From contig JAOARX010000019.1 in assembly GCA_025210345.1 (NCBI GenBank), forward strand, positions 41,278 through 105,277: a stretch of DNA of 64,000 nucleotides. The letters run 5' to 3'. This DNA comes from Pelagimonas sp. Its GTDB lineage: Bacteria > Pseudomonadota > Alphaproteobacteria > Rhodobacterales > Rhodobacteraceae. Under the pieces are notes generated by a model. The model saw nothing but the letters and a program-made list of their open reading frames with translations. It was not told the origin of the DNA and ran no database searches. Shown here one piece after another: positions 25,678 to 35,206 of this stretch. Made by a program: the position numbers and the translations under genes. How positions within the stretch are numbered: position 1 is the first letter of the stretch; each line of letters opens with the position of its first letter.

Positions 25678-28190
25678 AGTTTCCGGTTTCATTTCGCCTT
25701 GCGTTGCGCGAATTGCGTGGCGGCCTAAAGGGTTTTCAGATCTTTCTGGCCTGTCTGGCGCTTGGCGTTGCCGCGATTGCTGGCGTGGGTTCGGTGCGAT
25801 CAGCCATTCAAGCGGGTCTGGCGACGCAGGGTGCCATTCTTCTGGGGGGCGACGCTCAGGCCGAGTTCACCTATCGATTCGCTACCGACGAAGAACGCAA
25901 ATGGCTGGAAAGTATTTCTGACACTCTGTCCGAAGTGACCGATTTCAGATCCATGGCCACGGTTGAACGCGACGGGGTGACGGAACGCGGTTTGACTCAG
26001 GTTAAGTCTGTTGATGATCAGTACCCTTTGCTGGGCCAGGTCCGTTTGACCCCCCAAATTCCAATCGCGCAAGCGCTGGAAAACAAGGGGGCGCTGATGG
26101 CACCGGTATTGGCGGACCGGCTTGGCCTTGAACCGGGTGATCGCTTTCGACTGGGCACCACCGATTTTACCCTGCGCGCGATACTTGAGGTCGAGCCCGA
26201 CGACGCTGGTGACGGGTTTGGCCTTGGGCCGCGCACCATTGTCTTGACGCGCGATCTTGAAGGTTCGGGGTTATTGTCACCGGGATCTCTGTTCGAAACC
26301 CAATATCGATTGGATCTGCCCGATGACGCGGATCTTGCGGCACTCGAAGATCAGGCGACATCACAGTTCGAGGGATCAGGTCTAAGCTGGCGGGACGCCC
26401 GAAACGGCGCCCCCGGTATTTCAGAATTTGTTGAACGGCTTGGCGCGTTTCTGGTTCTTGTCGGGTTGTCCGGTCTTGCGGTCGGGGGGATCGGCGTGTC
26501 CTCGGCGGTGGGGGCCTATCTGGCCAGAAAAACCTCTGTCATCGCGACACTGCGCACCCTTGGGGCCACCCGTCAGGTTATTTTCGCGACCTATTTCATT
26601 CAAATCGGAGTGCTCTCATTGGTGGGAATTGCCCTGGGCCTTGTGCTTGGCGCGGGGCTGCCGATTGTGTTGGCGCCGGTGATGAATGCATCGCTGCCCT
26701 TTCCCGCAGAGTTCGGGATATTCCCGCGCCCGCTGATCGAGGCGGCAGTTTACGGGGTTCTGACTGCCCTGATCTTTACACTGTGGCCCCTGGCCCGCGC
26801 AGAAGAGGTCCGCGCCGCAACCCTGTTCCGTGATGCCCTGGGGACCGCGCGTGCGCTTCCGGCACCTCGCTATCTGGTTTACACTGCGATCCTGGTCGCC
26901 TTGCTGGTTGGTGTCGCCGCGTTGTTTTCAGGAAGCCCCGAACTGACGCTCTGGACTGCGGGGGGGATCTTTTTCTCACTGATGCTTTTGGCCTTCACGG
27001 CCTTTGGCCTGCGCTGGCTGGCGCGGCGCTCGCAGCGTTTGGCACGGGGGCGACCGGTTTGGCGCTGGGCCATTGGTGCAATCGGCGGACGGGGCGAAAA
27101 CGCTGGCTCCGTGGTGTTGTCTCTTGGGCTTGGGCTTTCGGTGCTGGCCGCTGTCGGGCAAATCGACAGCAATCTACGCGGCGCAATTGCCCGCGATCTG
27201 CCTGATATCGCGCCCAGCTATTTCTTTGTGGATATTCAAAAAGATCAGATGCCCGGCTATCTGCAACGCCTTGAGAGCGATCCGGCGGTGTCACGCGTTG
27301 ACAGCGCCCCGATGCTGCGCGGCATCATCACCAAGATCAATGATCGGCCCGCCGCTGAGGTGGTCGGGGATCACTGGGTGATCCAGGGGGACCGCGGCGT
27401 GACCTATGCCGCGCAACCCGATGGACGCACGACCGTTACGCAAGGTGAATGGTGGCCAGCCGAATATAGCGGCCCGCCGCAAATCAGCTTTTCCGCAGCA
27501 GAGGCCGAAGAAATGGGCCTGTCTTTGGGCGACATGATGACAATCAATATTCTCGGGCGGGACATCACCGGAGAGATCACCAGTTTTCGAGAAGTGGATT
27601 TTTCCACGGCGGGCATCGGTTTTGTTCTGACCATGAACCCCACGGCATTGTCGGGCGCGCCCCACAGCTTTATTTCCACCGTTTACGCCGAAGAACACGC
27701 CGAGGGCCAGATTTTGCGCGATTTGGCGGATGCCTATCCCAACATCACCGCGATTCGGGTGAAGGATGCGATTGGCAAGGTGTCCGAACTGCTGTCCGGC
27801 ATTGCCGGGGCGATACGCTGGGGGGCTGCGGCAACCCTGTTGACGGGATTTCTCGTTCTGATCGGGGCCGCCGCCGCCGGAGAAAACGCCCGCACCTATG
27901 AGGCGGCGGTGCTCAAAACGCTGGGTGCTAGCCGGTCCCGCATCCTGCAAAGCTTTGCCCTGCGTTCTGCTCTTTTGGGGGCAGGCGCGGGGGGTGTCGC
28001 ATTGTTCGCCGGGATTGCAGGCGGGTGGACGGTTTTGGTTTTTGTTATGGAAAGCAGCTTTCACGTCGATTGGGTGAATGCGGTTGCGGTTGTCTGCGGC
28101 GGGGTTGTGGCCACGATCCTTGCCGGGCTGGGATTTGCATGGCGGCCGATTTCCGCCCGCCCCGGTTCGGTGCTTCGTGCGCGCGAATAG
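25674..28190 (+). CDS. ybbP: FtsX-like ABC transporter permease YbbP
   Basis: Large membrane protein of 838 aa with duplicated FtsX domains. There is one TM near the N-terminus (about 20-45), a periplasmic domain, then TM clusters around 255-400 and 405-470. A second periplasmic domain precedes a C-terminal TM block (about 715-825). TRQVIFATYFIQIGVLSL and SRSRILQSFALRSALLG are the matching helices of the two FtsX units. It is translated from an ATGA overlap with ybbA. A rho-independent terminator follows. Confidence 0.92.
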   Translation: MKFPVSFRLALRELRGGLKGFQIFLACLALGVAAIAGVGSVRSAIQAGLATQGAILLGGDAQAEFTYRFATDEERKWLESISDTLSEVTDFRSMATVERDGVTERGLTQVKSVDDQYPLLGQVRLTPQIPIAQALENKGALMAPVLADRLGLEPGDRFRLGTTDFTLRAILEVEPDDAGDGFGLGPRTIVLTRDLEGSGLLSPGSLFETQYRLDLPDDADLAALEDQATSQFEGSGLSWRDARNGAPGISEFVERLGAFLVLVGLSGLAVGGIGVSSAVGAYLARKTSVIATLRTLGATRQVIFATYFIQIGVLSLVGIALGLVLGAGLPIVLAPVMNASLPFPAEFGIFPRPLIEAAVYGVLTALIFTLWPLARAEEVRAATLFRDALGTARALPAPRYLVYTAILVALLVGVAALFSGSPELTLWTAGGIFFSLMLLAFTAFGLRWLARRSQRLARGRPVWRWAIGAIGGRGENAGSVVLSLGLGLSVLAAVGQIDSNLRGAIARDLPDIAPSYFFVDIQKDQMPGYLQRLESDPAVSRVDSAPMLRGIITKINDRPAAEVVGDHWVIQGDRGVTYAAQPDGRTTVTQGEWWPAEYSGPPQISFSAAEAEEMGLSLGDMMTINILGRDITGEITSFREVDFSTAGIGFVLTMNPTALSGAPHSFISTVYAEEHAEGQILRDLADAYPNITAIRVKDAIGKVSELLSGIAGAIRWGAAATLLTGFLVLIGAAAAGENARTYEAAVLKTLGASRSRILQSFALRSALLGAGAGGVALFAGIAGGWTVLVFVMESSFHVDWVNAVAVVCGGVVATILAGLGFAWRPISARPGSVLRARE

Positions 28191-28204
28191 TCACCTTGAA
28201 AGGC

Positions 28205-28227
28205 GCCCCTGACAGGGGCATCTTTTT
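28205..28227 (+). terminator. Rho-independent terminator of ybbA-ybbP
   Basis: GCCCCT-GAC-AGGGGC followed by ATCTTTTT, 15 bp after the ybbP stop and just before the next gene. Confidence 0.8.
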
Positions 28228-28257
28228 CGCAACCGCAGCAATATCCGGACCGCTTTC

Positions 28258-29166
28258 ATGACCGATTCTTTGCCCATTGCCGTCACGGCCCCTTTGACCA
28301 AAGCCCAGCGCACACAGCTTTTGAACCTTGTGCGCCGCGTTGCGAAATCCGAAATCATGCCGCATTTCAAACAGTTGGATCTGGGGCAGATTGATACCAA
28401 ATCCAGCGCACAGGATCTGGTCACAACCGTGGATCGCACCGCCGAAGCGATGCTGACCCGGGGCATCCTGACCATGTTCCCCAATGCCCTGATCATTGGC
28501 GAAGAGATGACCTCGGACAATCCGGTTTTGATCGAGAAAATCGCAGATGCCGAACTGTGTTTTACCATCGATCCGGTGGATGGCACCTGGAACTACGCCA
28601 AGGGATTGCCCCTGTTTGGTGTGATGATCTCGGTTTTGCGGTTTGGCATTCCGGTGTTCGGGCTGTTGTTCGATCCGGTCAGCAATGACGTGGTGATTGC
28701 TGACACGGACAACCAAGCGGAACTGATCCGACCACGCCGCGGCGTGCGCAAGCTGAAAACATCACGCGGTGGCGATCTTGGGGATCTGACCGGATATGTC
28801 CCCCTCGCGCTTTTGCCCGGGGACAAACGCGCCGAGATGGCGGAAACCTATCCGCAATTTGGCCGGGTGCATTCACTGCGCTGCGCGTGTCACGAGGCCC
28901 GGATGGTTGCACAGGGACATGCGGATTTCGTGCTGTTTGCCAAGCTCACCCCATGGGATCAGCCCGCCGGGGTCGTCGCTGTGCAAAAGGCAGGCGGCCA
29001 TGTGGCCATGCTGGACGGCACGGATTATCGCGGGGATATACAAGACGGCTATCTCTTGATGGCGGCGAACAAAGAGACCTGGGATAAGCTTAGGGATTTG
29101 TTTGATTTTCTGGTGGATCAACCTGACCGGGCAGAGCGTTCCGAGCCCGCAGAAGAAACCGCCTGA
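28258..29166 (+). CDS. Inositol monophosphatase family protein
   Basis: Mg-dependent, Li-sensitive-type phosphatase of 302 aa. Metal-site motifs are GEEMTSD (about 81-87), FTIDPVDGTWNYAKG (about 102-116) and the C-terminal TPWDQPAGVVAVQKAGG. Family members include myo-inositol-1-phosphatase SuhB, histidinol-phosphatase HisN and 3'-phosphoadenosine phosphatase CysQ. No motif here decides among them, so a gene symbol is withheld. It lies between terminators and looks monocistronic. Confidence 0.88.
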   Translation: MTDSLPIAVTAPLTKAQRTQLLNLVRRVAKSEIMPHFKQLDLGQIDTKSSAQDLVTTVDRTAEAMLTRGILTMFPNALIIGEEMTSDNPVLIEKIADAELCFTIDPVDGTWNYAKGLPLFGVMISVLRFGIPVFGLLFDPVSNDVVIADTDNQAELIRPRRGVRKLKTSRGGDLGDLTGYVPLALLPGDKRAEMAETYPQFGRVHSLRCACHEARMVAQGHADFVLFAKLTPWDQPAGVVAVQKAGGHVAMLDGTDYRGDIQDGYLLMAANKETWDKLRDLFDFLVDQPDRAERSEPAEETA

Positions 29167-29174
29167 ACCAAAAC

Positions 29175-29201
29175 GGCCCTGACGAGATTTTCGTCAGGGC
29201 C
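29175..29201. terminator. Bidirectional terminator between IMPase gene and gcvP
   Basis: Perfect 11-bp stem GGCCCTGACGA...TCGTCAGGGCC with a 5-nt loop. On the minus strand it is followed by GTTTT (gcvP direction); on the plus strand the tail is AGAATCATTT. It serves two convergent genes. Confidence 0.85.
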
Positions 29202-29224
29202 AGAATCATTTGGGCTGGTTTCAT

Positions 29225-32071
29225 TCACGCCTCGTCTTCGATGTCCGACATGGGCGGACAGGTACAAATCAAGTGACGATCGCCATAGACGTTGTCGACG
29301 CGATTGACCGGCGGCCAGTATTTGTCGACCCGGAAGGCACCGGGGGGAAAACACCCCTGCTCACGCGAATAGGGGCGATCCCATTCGCGGACCAAATCTT
29401 CCATCGTGTGCGGCGCCATCTTGAGCGGGTTGACCTCGGCGTCGATGCGACCTTCTTCGATTTCACGGATTTCTTCGCGAATCGCCAGCATTGCATCGCA
29501 GAACCGGTCCAGCTCGGCTTTGGTTTCCGATTCGGTTGGTTCGATCATCAGGGTGCCCGCCACGGGCCAGCTCATGGTGGGCGCATGGAACCCGGCATCC
29601 ATCAGGCGTTTGGCGATATCTTCGACCGTCACACCTGCACTGTCGGCAAAGGGGCGCGTATCAAGAATGCACTCATGTGCGACCCAACCGTTCCCACCGC
29701 GATACAGCACGTCATACGCCCCTTCCAGACGCTTGGCGATGTAATTGGCGTTCAGAATTGCGATACGCGTCGCCTGCGTAAGGCCCGAGCCCCCCATCAT
29801 CAGGATATAGGCCCAGGAAATCGGCAAGATCGAAGGCGAGCCAAACGCCGCCGCGCTGACCGGCCCGGCCCCTTCGGTGGTCAAAGGATCCCCGGGCAGG
29901 TGCTTGGCAAGATGCGCTTTGACACCAATCGGGCCCATGCCGGGGCCACCGCCGCCATGTGGAATGCAAAAGGTCTTGTGCAGATTGAGGTGGCTCACGT
30001 CGCCACCCAGATCACCGGGGCGGGACAGGCCAACCATGGCGTTCATATTCGCCCCGTCGATATACACCTGCCCACCGTGTTCGTGGGTGATGTCACAAAC
30101 CTCTTTCACGGTTTCTTCGAACACACCATGCGTGCTGGGATAGGTGATCATGCAAGCCGCAAGATTGTCTGCGTGTTTCTCCGCCTTGGTGCGGAAGTCC
30201 TCAAGATCAATCGAGCCATTCTCATCACAGCTTACGGGAACCACCTTCCAATCGACCATATGCGCCGACGCGGGGTTGGTGCCATGGGCGTTGACCGGAA
30301 TCAGACAGACATTGCGATGGCCCTGCCCCCGCGCGATTTGCCAATCGCGAATGGTCAAAAGCCCTGCATATTCGCCCTGCGCGCCTGAATTGGGCTGCAT
30401 GGAAAACGCATCATAGCCGGTAATCGTGCAGAGCTTGTCGCTAAGATCCGTGATCATTTCGGCATAGCCCAGCGCCTGATCCTGGGGGACATAGGGATGG
30501 ATGGATGAGAACTCTGGCCAGCTTATTGGCATCATCTCGGCAGCTGAATTCAGCTTCATCGTGCACGATCCCAACGGGATCATCGCCCGGTCCAAGGCCA
30601 AATCGCGATCCGCCAGACGGCGCATATAGCGCATCATTTCGGTTTCGGCGCGGTTCATGTGGAACACGTCGTGCTGAAGATACGGGGTTGTGCGCAAGAG
30701 GTCTTCGGGCAGGTGGTATTCGGCCGCATAGTCATCATCTTTGCGCAGCAGACCAAAGGCACGCCAAACTGCTTCGATGGTTGCCGGACGTGTCATTTCA
30801 TCCAGCGTGATGCCAATCTTGGTCTTGCCGACGCGGCGCAGGTTCAGCCCCTCGCGTACTGCGGCCTGCAACACCCCACGCTGCAACAGCCCCACATCCA
30901 CGGTGATCGTGTCAAAGAAGACCTCGGGTTCAACTTTGAAACCCGCCTCCTCAAGCCCCTTGGCAAGGCGCACGGTCTTGCGGTGAATGCGCTCCGCGAT
31001 CGCGCGCAGCCCCTTGGGCCCGTGGAAAACCGCATAGAAGCCCGCCATCACCGCCAGCAACGCCTGCGCAGTACAGACATTCGACGTGGCCTTTTCTCGG
31101 CGGATATGCTGTTCGCGCGCCTGCAACGACAAGCGGTAGGCGCGGTTGCCGTGGCTGTCGATGGAGATGCCCACGATACGGCCCGGCATCGCGCGTTTAT
31201 ACGCGTCCTTGCAGGCCATATAGGCGGCGTGCGGCCCGCCATAGCCCAAAGGCACGCCAAAACGTTGGGTTGATCCCACCGCAATATCCGCCCCCATCTG
31301 TGCGGGTTCTTTCAGCACACAAAGCGACAGCGGGTCGGCACTGATGACGCCCAAGGCCTTGTTTTCATGCAGCGCAGCAATCTGATCCGTGAAATCACGC
31401 ACATGCCCATAGGTGCCCGGATACTGGAAGATCGCGCCAAAGACCGCCTCGGCCCTCAGATCGGCAGGATCCCCCACGATCACCTCGATCCCCAAGGGTT
31501 CCGCGCGGGTCTTCATCACCGCAATGTTTTGCGGATGGCAGTTTTCATCGACGAAAAACGCCTTGGATTTGGACTTTGATGCGCGCTGCGCCATGGTCAT
31601 CGCTTCGGCGCAGGCGGTTGCCTCATCCAGCAACGACGCGTTCGCCACCTCAAGCCCCGTCAGATCACAGACCATGGTCTGATAGTTCAGCAAGGCTTCC
31701 AGGCGACCTTGCGAAATCTCGGGCTGGTATGGGGTATAGGCCGTGTACCAGGCGGGGTTCTCAAGGATATTGCGTTGAATGGCGGGGGGCGTGACCGTCC
31801 CGTGATAGCCCTGTCCGATCAGGGATGTCATGACGGTGTTCTTTTCCGCCACCTTGCGCATTTGATACAACAACTCGCGTTCTGACAAGGGTTTGCCAAA
31901 ATCAAGCGCCTGGGCCTGACGGATGGCATGTGGGACAGTTTCCTCGATCAGCGCGTCCAGATCCGCCACCCCCAAGGTTTCGAACATTTTGGCCATTTCA
32001 TCGGGCGACGGCCCGATATGACGGCGATTGGCGAAATCATATGGCAGATAATCAATCGGTTCGTAGGTCAT
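29225..32071 (-). CDS. gcvP: Glycine dehydrogenase (decarboxylating), P protein
   Basis: PLP-dependent decarboxylase of the glycine cleavage system, 948 aa, single-chain (fused alpha and beta halves). The PLP lysine lies in [18 protein letters not shown] (about residue 697). N-terminal [13 protein letters not shown] and central [10 protein letters not shown] are typical. The frame is open to 32161; ATG 32071 is chosen because homology starts at [22 protein letters not shown] sequence and GGGAGAG precedes it. A terminator separates it from gcvH, so it may have its own promoter. Confidence 0.96.
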   Translation of the reverse strand: MTYEPIDYLPYDFANRRHIGPSPDEMAKMFETLGVADLDALIEETVPHAIRQAQALDFGKPLSERELLYQMRKVAEKNTVMTSLIGQGYHGTVTPPAIQRNILENPAWYTAYTPYQPEISQGRLEALLNYQTMVCDLTGLEVANASLLDEATACAEAMTMAQRASKSKSKAFFVDENCHPQNIAVMKTRAEPLGIEVIVGDPADLRAEAVFGAIFQYPGTYGHVRDFTDQIAALHENKALGVISADPLSLCVLKEPAQMGADIAVGSTQRFGVPLGYGGPHAAYMACKDAYKRAMPGRIVGISIDSHGNRAYRLSLQAREQHIRREKATSNVCTAQALLAVMAGFYAVFHGPKGLRAIAERIHRKTVRLAKGLEEAGFKVEPEVFFDTITVDVGLLQRGVLQAAVREGLNLRRVGKTKIGITLDEMTRPATIEAVWRAFGLLRKDDDYAAEYHLPEDLLRTTPYLQHDVFHMNRAETEMMRYMRRLADRDLALDRAMIPLGSCTMKLNSAAEMMPISWPEFSSIHPYVPQDQALGYAEMITDLSDKLCTITGYDAFSMQPNSGAQGEYAGLLTIRDWQIARGQGHRNVCLIPVNAHGTNPASAHMVDWKVVPVSCDENGSIDLEDFRTKAEKHADNLAACMITYPSTHGVFEETVKEVCDITHEHGGQVYIDGANMNAMVGLSRPGDLGGDVSHLNLHKTFCIPHGGGGPGMGPIGVKAHLAKHLPGDPLTTEGAGPVSAAAFGSPSILPISWAYILMMGGSGLTQATRIAILNANYIAKRLEGAYDVLYRGGNGWVAHECILDTRPFADSAGVTVEDIAKRLMDAGFHAPTMSWPVAGTLMIEPTESETKAELDRFCDAMLAIREEIREIEEGRIDAEVNPLKMAPHTMEDLVREWDRPYSREQGCFPPGAFRVDKYWPPVNRVDNVYGDRHLICTCPPMSDIEDEA

Positions 32072-32160
32072 GTCTCTCTCCCGCGGTACGGGTGCCTTTG
32101 TGCTGTTGCTTTCTTGGGGCCACCGACCACCACCCGAATGGCGCGACCGTGTGGCAAACA

Positions 32161-32184
32161 AAAAGGGCGGTTCCCCGCCCTTTT
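32161..32184 (-). terminator. Rho-independent terminator between gcvH and gcvP
   Basis: On the minus strand AAAAGGGCGG pairs with CCGCCCTTTT around a GGAA loop and runs into TTTTTGTTTG. It lies 4 bp past the gcvH stop and 90 bp before the gcvP start, inside what would otherwise be one gcvTHP operon. Confidence 0.88.
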
Positions 32185-32188
32185 GAAG

Positions 32189-32545
32189 TCAACCGATAAA
32201 GCTCTGATAAGCTGCCTCGTCCATCAGGTCGTCCATGGCAGACAGATCTTCGACTTTCATCTTGAAGAACCATGCATCCCCTTCGGCATCTTCGTTGACC
32301 TTTCCGGGATCGTCCGTCAGGGCTTCGTTCACCTCGACGATTTCGCCATCCAGCGGCGCCAGAATATCCGACGCGGCCTTGACCGATTCAATCACGACAA
32401 CTTCGTCATCTTTCGCCACTTCGCCGGGCTCTGGCAGTTCGATGAACACAACATCGCCCAGCTGTTCGGCTGCGTGTTTGGTGATGCCAACCACGACCAG
32501 GTCACCTTCGACCAGCAACCATTCATGTTCCTCGGTATATTTCAT
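32189..32545 (-). CDS. gcvH: Glycine cleavage system H protein
   Basis: Lipoyl-carrier protein of 118 aa that shuttles the aminomethyl group between P, T and L proteins. The lipoylation site is the Lys in [12 protein letters not shown] (about residue 64). [10 protein letters not shown] at the N-terminus and [19 protein letters not shown] are family signatures. It is 30 bp downstream of gcvT; a terminator follows. Confidence 0.96.
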   Translation of the reverse strand: MKYTEEHEWLLVEGDLVVVGITKHAAEQLGDVVFIELPEPGEVAKDDEVVVIESVKAASDILAPLDGEIVEVNEALTDDPGKVNEDAEGDAWFFKMKVEDLSAMDDLMDEAAYQSFIG

Positions 32546-32575
32546 GACACCCTCCTGTCAGATTATCTTTTGATT

Positions 32576-33700
32576 TCAGCGTTTAAAACCGGCGGGCACA
32601 AAGGGCAACGACGCCACTTTGACGAGCATGCGCCTGCCGCGCACGTCGCCCCACAACTGGGTTTCGGGCTTTGCTAGGGCGCTGGGGACATAACCCATCG
32701 CGATGGGTCCGCCAACGCTGGGGCCAAAGCCACCCGAGGTGACGTGACCCACGGCTTGCCCCCCTTCGGCGCTGGCAAAGAGCTCAACCCCTTCTCGCAT
32801 GGGGGCACGCCCTTGGGGCAACAGCCCCACCCGGCGTTTCGCCCCGCCCTCATCGAGCTGGGGCAGTATCACATCAGCCCCCGGAAATCCCCCGGCACGC
32901 GCCCCACCGTGGCGCCGAACCTTTTGGATCGCCCAGTCCAAACCGGCCTCAACGGGGGTCGTTTTGGTGTCAATGTCCTGACCAAACAGGCACAGCCCCG
33001 CCTCAAGGCGCAGGCTGTCGCGCGCGCCCAACCCGATAAACTCCACGGCCTCATCCGCCAAAAGTGCCCGCGCAAACGCATCGGCTGCGGTCTCGGGAAT
33101 TGAGATCTCATAGCCATCTTCGCCGGTGTAGCCAGATCGCGAAACCCAACAGTCCACGCCAAGCATCTGAACCGTCAGCACATCCATGAACCGCATCTTC
33201 TGGACGTCGTCGGGACACAGCCGCGCCAAAGCCGCCTCAGCGCCCGGCCCCTGCAAGGCAATCAAAGCCCGATCCTTGATGGATTCGACAGAAACGCCCA
33301 TGGGGCCCAGATGCGCAGTCATCCGCGCCAGATCAGCCGCCTTGCACGCGGCGTTGACCACGACAAACAGGTGATCCCCTCGGTTCGCGACCATGAGGTC
33401 ATCTTCGATGCCACCCTGTTCGTTGGTAAAAAACGCATACCTCTGACGCCCCTCAGGCAGTCCGGCAATGCTGACCGGCACCAGGGTTTCGAACGCGGTG
33501 GCCACGTCTGGCCCGCGCAGGATCACCTGGCCCATGTGGCTTACGTCAAACAAGCCCGCCGACGCGCGCGTGTGCAAATGCTCTTTCATCACGCCAAGCT
33601 TGTATTGCACAGGCATTTCGTAGCCCGCAAAGGGCACCATTTTGGCACCCAGCTCATGATGTAGCGCATTGAGAATCGTGTGTTTCAGATCATCAGACAT
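32576..33700 (-). CDS. gcvT: Glycine cleavage system aminomethyltransferase (T protein)
   Basis: Tetrahydrofolate-dependent aminomethyltransferase, 374 aa. Typical blocks are GAKMVPFAGYEMPVQY (folate-domain start), GLFDVSHMGQ (about 49-58), SRSGYTGEDGYEISI (about 190-204) and the LRLEAGLCLFGQDID region. It is the first gene after the tandem glycine riboswitch, with gcvH next. Confidence 0.96.
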   Translation of the reverse strand: MSDDLKHTILNALHHELGAKMVPFAGYEMPVQYKLGVMKEHLHTRASAGLFDVSHMGQVILRGPDVATAFETLVPVSIAGLPEGRQRYAFFTNEQGGIEDDLMVANRGDHLFVVVNAACKAADLARMTAHLGPMGVSVESIKDRALIALQGPGAEAALARLCPDDVQKMRFMDVLTVQMLGVDCWVSRSGYTGEDGYEISIPETAADAFARALLADEAVEFIGLGARDSLRLEAGLCLFGQDIDTKTTPVEAGLDWAIQKVRRHGGARAGGFPGADVILPQLDEGGAKRRVGLLPQGRAPMREGVELFASAEGGQAVGHVTSGGFGPSVGGPIAMGYVPSALAKPETQLWGDVRGRRMLVKVASLPFVPAGFKR

Positions 33701-33774
33701 CGACGCCCCCGGTCAATTTTTGCCTGCTTGCCTGAAATGCAGCGGGCAGCTTGGGCGCGGAGCAATTCCGCGCT

Positions 33775-33940
33775 GACTGCCCCCTCTGTCCTGAAGCCTG
33801 AGATCGCTATCCCTTCGGCGGGCGCATTCCCGCGCCTCTCTCCAGAGTGTTCACATCACGTCGGTCCTGAGGCCTGTACGTTTCCGGGGCGGTTGCGTCT
33901 TTGGCACCGGTCAAACCGGTTCTCCCGTCGTGATATCAAT
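33775..33940 (-). promoter_or_regulatory. Tandem glycine riboswitch upstream of gcvT
   Basis: Reading leftward from about 33940, two glycine aptamers follow each other. Aptamer 1 includes GGGAGAACCGG, GCCAAAGACGCAACCGCCCC, GGAAACG and CTCAGG...GAC. Aptamer 2 shows the classic ACTCTGGAGAGAG, GCCCGCCGAAGGGATAGC and CTCAGGCTTCAGGACAGAGG. The position directly before gcvT fits the well-known ON-switch for glycine catabolism. Further downstream a GCGCGGA...TCCGCGC hairpin (about 33755-33773) probably belongs to the expression platform. Confidence 0.93.
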
Positions 33941-33955
33941 AACCTAGACCAGCAC

Positions 33956-34432
33956 CTAGGCCTTGGCAAGCATGTCCGCAGTCGCGGTCGGACACTTGCG
34001 ATTGGGCGCCATAATGTCGATCAGTTCGAAGTTGTCACAGACCAATGCGTCCAGGGTGATCGGGTCGAGGGTCTCGTAAAACGCGTTGGCCGCATCTGTA
34101 AGCGCGGTGCGCAAACGGCACGCATCCGTAAGGGGGCAGGTGTTGTCCACATCGGCGAAGCATTCGGCCAGCGGCACCGGCGCTTCGAGCGCGCGAAAGA
34201 TGTCACCGATCACGATATCCGTGGCGGGGCGGCTGAGTTCAAGCCCGCCATTTCGGCCACGTTGCGTGTGCAAGAACCCCAGTTGGGCCAGCTGATTGAT
34301 CACCTGGGCAAGATGATTCTCTGATGCGTTACAGCGTTTGGCGATCTCGTGTTTGGTCACCAATCGCCCGGTGTTGGCCGCACAATACATCATGACCCGC
34401 ATCGCAATGTTGGTTCGTTTGGTAACGCGCAT
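33956..34432 (-). CDS. nsrR: Rrf2-family transcriptional regulator, NsrR-like
   Basis: Winged-helix Fe-S regulator of 158 aa. MRVTKRTNIAMRVMMYCAAN is the typical start and GRNGGLELSRPA the wing. Three cysteines sit in an NsrR-type array (ECFADVDNTCPLTDACRL, about residues 90-107). NsrR senses nitric oxide; IscR and RirA are related, so the exact ligand is inferred. ATG 34432 is preferred over upstream ATGs because CGGGAGGTAGAT precedes it. The C-terminus is about 15 residues longer than E. coli NsrR. Confidence 0.82.
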   Translation of the reverse strand: MRVTKRTNIAMRVMMYCAANTGRLVTKHEIAKRCNASENHLAQVINQLAQLGFLHTQRGRNGGLELSRPATDIVIGDIFRALEAPVPLAECFADVDNTCPLTDACRLRTALTDAANAFYETLDPITLDALVCDNFELIDIMAPNRKCPTATADMLAKA

Positions 34433-34484
34433 ATCTACCTCCCGGGCAATAGAATCTGCACTCTGTATACACACAACCCGGTTC

Positions 34485-34510
34485 ATGCATTTGACTTGCA
34501 TCAATTGCAT
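34485..34510. promoter_or_regulatory. FNR-type site overlapped by TGCAT repeats in the nsrR/ggct intergenic region
   Basis: TTGACTTGCATCAA (34491-34504) matches the FNR/Dnr-class consensus TTGAY-N4-RTCAA. Around it ATGCAT (34485-34490), TTGCAT (34496-34501) and TTGCAT (34505-34510) resemble half-sites of NsrR-type operators (ATGCATTT). It lies 53 bp before nsrR and 16 bp before the divergent gene. Binding is inferred from sequence. Confidence 0.6.
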
Positions 34511-34525
34511 CGGGCAGAAGACCTC

Positions 34526-35092
34526 ATGTCACATGCATATTTCTTTGGATACGGGTCGCTGGTGAACGCGGCGACACATGATTATGCCCCCGTGTATCAA
34601 GCCAAGGCCTCCGGATGGAAACGCGCATGGCGGTACACGTCGGATCGAAAACTGGCGTTTTTGACGGCTGTTCGGGATGAAAACAGCGAAATTGATGGCC
34701 TGATTGCGCCGGTCCCCGGCAACGACTGGGGCGCCTTGGACGAAAGGGAACGGGCGTATGAGCGTCATGCGTCGGTTCATCAGATCACACATGGCTCGGA
34801 TGCGCGCGACATCGCCATCTATGCGATTGACCCGGATCGCTCCGCCGCGCCGACAGAGGATCATCCGATCTTGCTCAGCTATCTGGACGTTGTGATACAG
34901 GGATATCTACGCGTTTTCGGCTTGGATGGGGTTACGCATTTCCTGGAAACCACAGAAGGATGGGAGGCCCCGATCCTGGATGATCGCGCCTCTCCTATCT
35001 ATCCACGCGCACAGAGGATAGGCGCAGGTGAACGCGCCGTTGTCGATGACCTGCTGGGTCAGATCGGCAGCAGGCGGATACAGCAGGCATAG
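34526..35092 (+). CDS. Gamma-glutamylcyclotransferase family protein
   Basis: Protein of 188 aa with the AIG2/GGCT-like motif YFFGYGSLVN (residues 5-14). Family members release pyroglutamate from gamma-glutamyl peptides or act in glutathione turnover (ChaC-like). The catalytic Glu of the family could be in DERERAYERH, but this cannot be confirmed by eye. ATG 34526 begins the homology; the ORF is open further upstream without support. It is divergent from nsrR. Confidence 0.75.
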   Translation: MSHAYFFGYGSLVNAATHDYAPVYQAKASGWKRAWRYTSDRKLAFLTAVRDENSEIDGLIAPVPGNDWGALDERERAYERHASVHQITHGSDARDIAIYAIDPDRSAAPTEDHPILLSYLDVVIQGYLRVFGLDGVTHFLETTEGWEAPILDDRASPIYPRAQRIGAGERAVVDDLLGQIGSRRIQQA

Positions 35093-35155
35093 CTATGGTT
35101 TCTATGCCCCCGGTCTCTTGGGGGATTCTCCGCAGGAGAAGGGGGCAAAGCCCCC

Positions 35156-35178
35156 AAAGGATTTTCGAAAATCCTTTT
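35156..35178. terminator. Palindromic terminator between ggct-like gene and gltX
   Basis: AAAGGATTTTCG followed by AAAATCCTTTT is a near-perfect palindrome with T-runs on both strands, between two convergent genes. A GGGGGC...GCCCCC hairpin precedes it (35139-35155). Confidence 0.75.
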
Positions 35179-35206
35179 CACCGCGCGCGGTGAGGGAACA
35201 AACCCC

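Noticed and set aside
27291..28064. 257-codon ORF antisense to ybbP
   Set aside because: Shadow frame; the plus-strand FtsX permease is clear.
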